64,000 nucleotides of DNA, from NCBI GenBank assembly GCA_947458745.1, contig CANGYQ010000003.1, positions 186,001 through 250,000 on the forward strand, written 5' to 3'. The stretch comes from Bryobacteraceae bacterium. GTDB lineage: Bacteria; Acidobacteriota; Terriglobia; Bryobacterales; Bryobacteraceae. The notes beneath the pieces were generated by a model that saw nothing but the letters and a program-made list of their open reading frames with translations, was not told where the DNA came from and made no database searches. The translations under genes and the position numbers were made by a program. Below, piece by piece: positions 60,989 through 64,000 of the stretch. Position 1 is the stretch's first letter. Each line of letters opens with the position of its first letter.

Positions 60989-62959
60989 ATGGCCGAATCC
61001 CAACAACTCTGGCTTATTCCGGCGCTGCCGCTCCTCGGGTTTCTCATCAACTCCACCGTGGGCCGCAAGATGTCGAAACAGTTCGTCAGCTTCATCGCGA
61101 TTGCGAGTGTGGTGGCGAGTTTCCTGTGGGTCGCAAAAACGCTGAACGCCTTGGGCGCGCTGGACCAACCGCACGTCGAGCATTACTTTACCTGGATCGC
61201 CTCCGGTACGTTCTCGGTCGGATTCGATTTTTCCGTTGACCGGCTGACCTCGATCATGCTGCTAGTGGTGACCGGCATCGGGTCACTGATCCACATCTAT
61301 GCCACCGGGTATATGGCCCACGAAGGCGGCTATTACCGCTTCTTCGCATACTTGAATCTGTTCATGTTCTTCATGCTGATTCTGGTGCTGGCCGCCAATT
61401 TCCTGCTGCTGTTTGTCGGCTGGGAAGGGGTGGGGTTGTGTAGTTACCTGCTGATTGGCTTCTACTTCCTCGAAAAGTCTGCTGGCGACGCGGGCAAAAA
61501 GGCCTTTATCGTCAATCGGGTTGGTGACTTCGGGTTCTCGCTGGCGATGTTTCTGGTCTTCATCAACTTTGGATCGCTGGATTTCGGCACCGTGTTCGGC
61601 AAGGCGGCCACTCTCCAGCCAGAGCATTCAGCGGGCATGATTACGGCCATCTGTCTCCTGCTATTGGTGGGCGCTGCTGGCAAATCGGCGCAGATTCCGC
61701 TCTATGTGTGGCTGCCGGACGCCATGGCTGGTCCGACGCCGGTTTCCGCACTGATCCACGCCGCCACCATGGTGACGGCGGGTGTCTACATGGTCTGCCG
61801 GTCATCTTCTCTGTTTAACAACGCGCCCCTTGCGATGGAAACCGTGGCCATCGTCGGCACCGCGACGGCATTCTTTGCCGCCACCATGGGCTTGGCGCAG
61901 AACGACATCAAGAAAGTCTTCGCTTACTCCACCGTCTCCCAGCTGGGCTACATGTTCCTGGGTGCGGGTGTCGGGGCTTACTCGGCCGGCATCTTCCACG
62001 TTGTCACTCACGCGTTCTTCAAGGCATTGCTCTTCCTTGGTGCCGGTAGCGTCATCATGGCCTGCCACCACGAACAGGACATGCGCTGGTACGGCGGCTT
62101 GCGGAAGAAGATCCCAGTCACTTTCGGCACTCTCTGCTGCGCCTGGGTGGCGATTGCCGGGATTCCGCCGTTCTCGGGTTATCACTCGAAAGACGCGATC
62201 CTGCTGGCAGCATATGAACATGCGCGGCCACTCTTCTGGATCGGTGCCCTGACCGCCGCGATGACGGCCTTCTATGTCTCTCGGGCGATGTTCCTCACCT
62301 TCTTTGGTGAGTACCGCGGCCCCAACCCCCATCCCGATCACGGCCATGGCGGCCACGATGACCACGCCCACGGCGATGATCACGCGGCTCACGGCCACGA
62401 TGCCCATGCGCACAAAGACCATGGGCACGGCCACCAGGAAATCAAGGAATCGCCCGCGGTGATGACCATCCCGCTGGTGATTCTGGCGCTGCTCTCCTTG
62501 GGCGGAGGCTTCTTCAACATTCCAGATTGGCTGGAACCCGTTCTGGGCTCCTCCCACGCGGAGCATGACCCGACGGCGGTGGCGGTCCTCTACGCTACCT
62601 TCATTGTCGGAATCGGCTTGGCCTACGTGATGTATGTCCTGTCGCCTAGCCTGCCCGACAAGCTGGCCTCCAGCTTCAAGGGCCTGCATACGCTGATCTA
62701 CAACAAGTATTTCGTCGACGAAGTCTACGACGTGACCATCGTTCATCCCATTACGGAGGGTTCACGCTACTTCCTATGGAAGGGAGTGGACGCCGGGCTA
62801 ATTGATGGCGCGGTGAACGGCGCGGGGTCTGTGTCGCGATGGCTTGGCGGAACTCTCCGTCACCTGCAAGGCGGGAACATCCGCAGCTACGCCACCTGGG
62901 TGGCGGCCGGAGCGGTCTTTGTCGTCCTGGCCATGTCCGTCTGGGGAGGTGTTCGCTAA
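60989..62959 (+). CDS. nuoL: NADH-quinone oxidoreductase subunit L
   Basis: 656 residues, the distal antiporter-like proton-pumping subunit. It has about 14-16 membrane helices, VGWEGVGLCSYLLIGFYF (about 137-154), KSAQIPLYVWLPDAMAGPTPVSALIHAATMVTAG and HAFFKALLFLGAGSV, all standard. Between helices, residues about 446-486 form a strikingly His/Asp-rich loop (NPHPDHGHGGHDDHAHGDDH and following), ending before KESPAVMTIPLV. The loop probably sits in the aqueous phase and may bind metal; similar His-rich loops occur at this position in some NuoL proteins. Its stop directly abuts the nuoM start. Confidence 0.96.
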   Translation: MAESQQLWLIPALPLLGFLINSTVGRKMSKQFVSFIAIASVVASFLWVAKTLNALGALDQPHVEHYFTWIASGTFSVGFDFSVDRLTSIMLLVVTGIGSLIHIYATGYMAHEGGYYRFFAYLNLFMFFMLILVLAANFLLLFVGWEGVGLCSYLLIGFYFLEKSAGDAGKKAFIVNRVGDFGFSLAMFLVFINFGSLDFGTVFGKAATLQPEHSAGMITAICLLLLVGAAGKSAQIPLYVWLPDAMAGPTPVSALIHAATMVTAGVYMVCRSSSLFNNAPLAMETVAIVGTATAFFAATMGLAQNDIKKVFAYSTVSQLGYMFLGAGVGAYSAGIFHVVTHAFFKALLFLGAGSVIMACHHEQDMRWYGGLRKKIPVTFGTLCCAWVAIAGIPPFSGYHSKDAILLAAYEHARPLFWIGALTAAMTAFYVSRAMFLTFFGEYRGPNPHPDHGHGGHDDHAHGDDHAAHGHDAHAHKDHGHGHQEIKESPAVMTIPLVILALLSLGGGFFNIPDWLEPVLGSSHAEHDPTAVAVLYATFIVGIGLAYVMYVLSPSLPDKLASSFKGLHTLIYNKYFVDEVYDVTIVHPITEGSRYFLWKGVDAGLIDGAVNGAGSVSRWLGGTLRHLQGGNIRSYATWVAAGAVFVVLAMSVWGGVR

Positions 62960-64000
62960 ATGCTCGACTTGGTGCTGTTCCTCCCGCTCATCGGCTTTCT
63001 GCTGGCGCTCCTGGTGCCGGCGGAGAAGGCCAAGTATTTCGCACTCATCTTCTCTCTGGTGTTGTTTGTCATCTCCCTCGGCCTGATCGGTCCAGTGCTG
63101 GCCAACCCCGGGGAATACAGCTTTGTCACTGATACGCCGTGGATCTCAACGCCAAACATCCGCTATCACATTGGCCTTGATGGTCTTTCGTTGTGGCTGG
63201 TGATCCTCACCACGTTCCTGACGCCGCTGGCGATCCTGATCTCCTGGAACTACATCGGCCACCGGATGAAGGAATACTATGCGTTCCTGATCCTGTTGGA
63301 GTTTGGTGTCATTGGCGTCTTTGTGTCGCTGGATCTGTTCCTCTACTACGTTTTCTGGGAAGTGGGCTTGGTCCCGATGTACTTCCTGATCGGTATTTGG
63401 GGACATGACCGCCGGATCTACGCCGCCGTCAAGTTCTTCCTATACACGATGGTGGGCAGCGTGTTGATGCTGGTGGCGATCATTTATCTCTACCTCAAGT
63501 CCGGCACGTTTGACTACACCGTGATCCTGCAGCAGATGGCTTCTGGCCAGTTGAAACTGACGCCGGAAGAAGCGCTGCCACTCTTCCTGGCCTTCTTTGT
63601 CGCGTTTGCGATCAAGGTGCCGCTGTTCCCGCTGCATACCTGGTTGCCGGACGCGCACGTGGAAGCACCCACCGCCGGTTCGGTGATGCTGGCATCGGTG
63701 ATGCTGAAGATGGGTACCTACGGCCTAGTCCGTTACTGCTTGCCCCTGTTTCCGAACGCCGCGCGGGAATGCGCACCCTGGATTGTCGGGCTAGCCATTA
63801 TCGGTATTGTCTACGGAGCCTTGGTGGCTCTCGTGCAGCCCAACATGAAAAAGCTGGTGGCGTACTCTTCGGTATCGCACTTAGGGTTCGTTGTCCTCGG
63901 CGTGTTCAGCTTCAACCAGTTGGCCCTAGACGGAGCCGTGTACCAGATGCTGAACCACGGTGTCTCCACCGGCGCACTGTTCATGCTGGTGGGCATGATG
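62960..64000 (+). CDS. nuoM: NADH-quinone oxidoreductase subunit M (runs off the window)
   Basis: The ATG at 62960 immediately follows the nuoL TAA. The first 347 codons are present, with a hydrophobic N-terminus (MLDLVLFLPLIGFLLALLVP), GLDGLSLWLVILTTFLTPLA, FWEVGLVPMYFLIGIWG (channel Glu), KVPLFPLHTWLPDAHVEAPT and KKLVAYSSVSHLGFVVLG, all typical of NuoM. The 3' part, and any nuoN, nuoB or nuoI beyond it, lie outside the window. Confidence 0.95.
   Translation, partial: MLDLVLFLPLIGFLLALLVPAEKAKYFALIFSLVLFVISLGLIGPVLANPGEYSFVTDTPWISTPNIRYHIGLDGLSLWLVILTTFLTPLAILISWNYIGHRMKEYYAFLILLEFGVIGVFVSLDLFLYYVFWEVGLVPMYFLIGIWGHDRRIYAAVKFFLYTMVGSVLMLVAIIYLYLKSGTFDYTVILQQMASGQLKLTPEEALPLFLAFFVAFAIKVPLFPLHTWLPDAHVEAPTAGSVMLASVMLKMGTYGLVRYCLPLFPNAARECAPWIVGLAIIGIVYGALVALVQPNMKKLVAYSSVSHLGFVVLGVFSFNQLALDGAVYQMLNHGVSTGALFMLVGMM

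Overview
The window is GC-rich and packed with genes. It looks like a chromosome segment of an Acidobacteriota bacterium, most likely the Solibacter/Bryobacter lineage. This assignment is an inference from family content: a planctomycete-type cytochrome c (DUF1549/DUF1553) plus DUF1501 pair, Oar-like TonB-dependent receptors with a carboxypeptidase-regulatory N-domain, a CRTAC1/ASPIC-UnbV protein, PEP-CTERM tails and hopanoid genes. I saw no phage, insertion sequence or CRISPR array.

Layout. 0.4-2.8 kb: two secreted proteins (an esterase and a predicted beta-propeller). 2.9-6.0 kb (minus): a hybrid histidine kinase whose C-terminus carries a CarH-like, probably light-sensing, cobalamin module. 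6.2-16.4 kb (plus): a complete chemosensory operon (globin-coupled soluble receptor, CheW, CheR, CheD, CheB, a receptor-like protein with a CheZ-like motif, a STAS protein, CheY, CheA) behind a good sigma70-like promoter. 16.5-17.2 kb: a small unknown gene and a decayed transporter. 17.4-34.8 kb: arfB, then a secreted-substrate utilisation region (cytochrome c/DUF1549, DUF1501, dehydrogenase, RraA-like enzyme, polysaccharide lyase, TonB receptor, CRTAC1, TPR, double hydrolase) ending in fragments of a PEP-CTERM gene and an STT3-like gene. 34.9-40 kb (minus): sialidase-like protein, a second TonB receptor, a superoxide dismutase remnant and a Cys-rich exported protein. 40-45.3 kb: guaA, a toxin-antitoxin pair with a stop inside the toxin, a frameshifted DUF4260 gene, a 49-residue basic protein coupled to an amidohydrolase, and an odd PEP-CTERM coiled-coil protein. 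45.3-49.0 kb (minus): hopanoid side-chain genes hpnJ and hpnI with two small EmrE/ArnE-like membrane proteins. 49.2-52.5 kb: a chimeric DUF4331 remnant, a secreted unknown, tRNA-Leu(GAG), secG and thiS. 52.7 kb to the end: the respiratory complex I operon nuoA-C-D-E-F-G-H-J-K-L-M (nuoM runs off the window), with nuoB and nuoI absent.

The most interesting candidate system is the pairing at 2.9-16.4 kb: a predicted B12-photoreceptor kinase divergent from an oxygen-sensing, methylation-adaptive chemosensory operon with an unusual candidate CheY phosphatase. A second theme is decay. At least seven loci between 16.7 and 50 kb are frameshifted, truncated or interrupted, while the housekeeping genes around them are intact; some could be sequencing errors. 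No database search could be run, so all calls rest on motifs, lengths and gene order.
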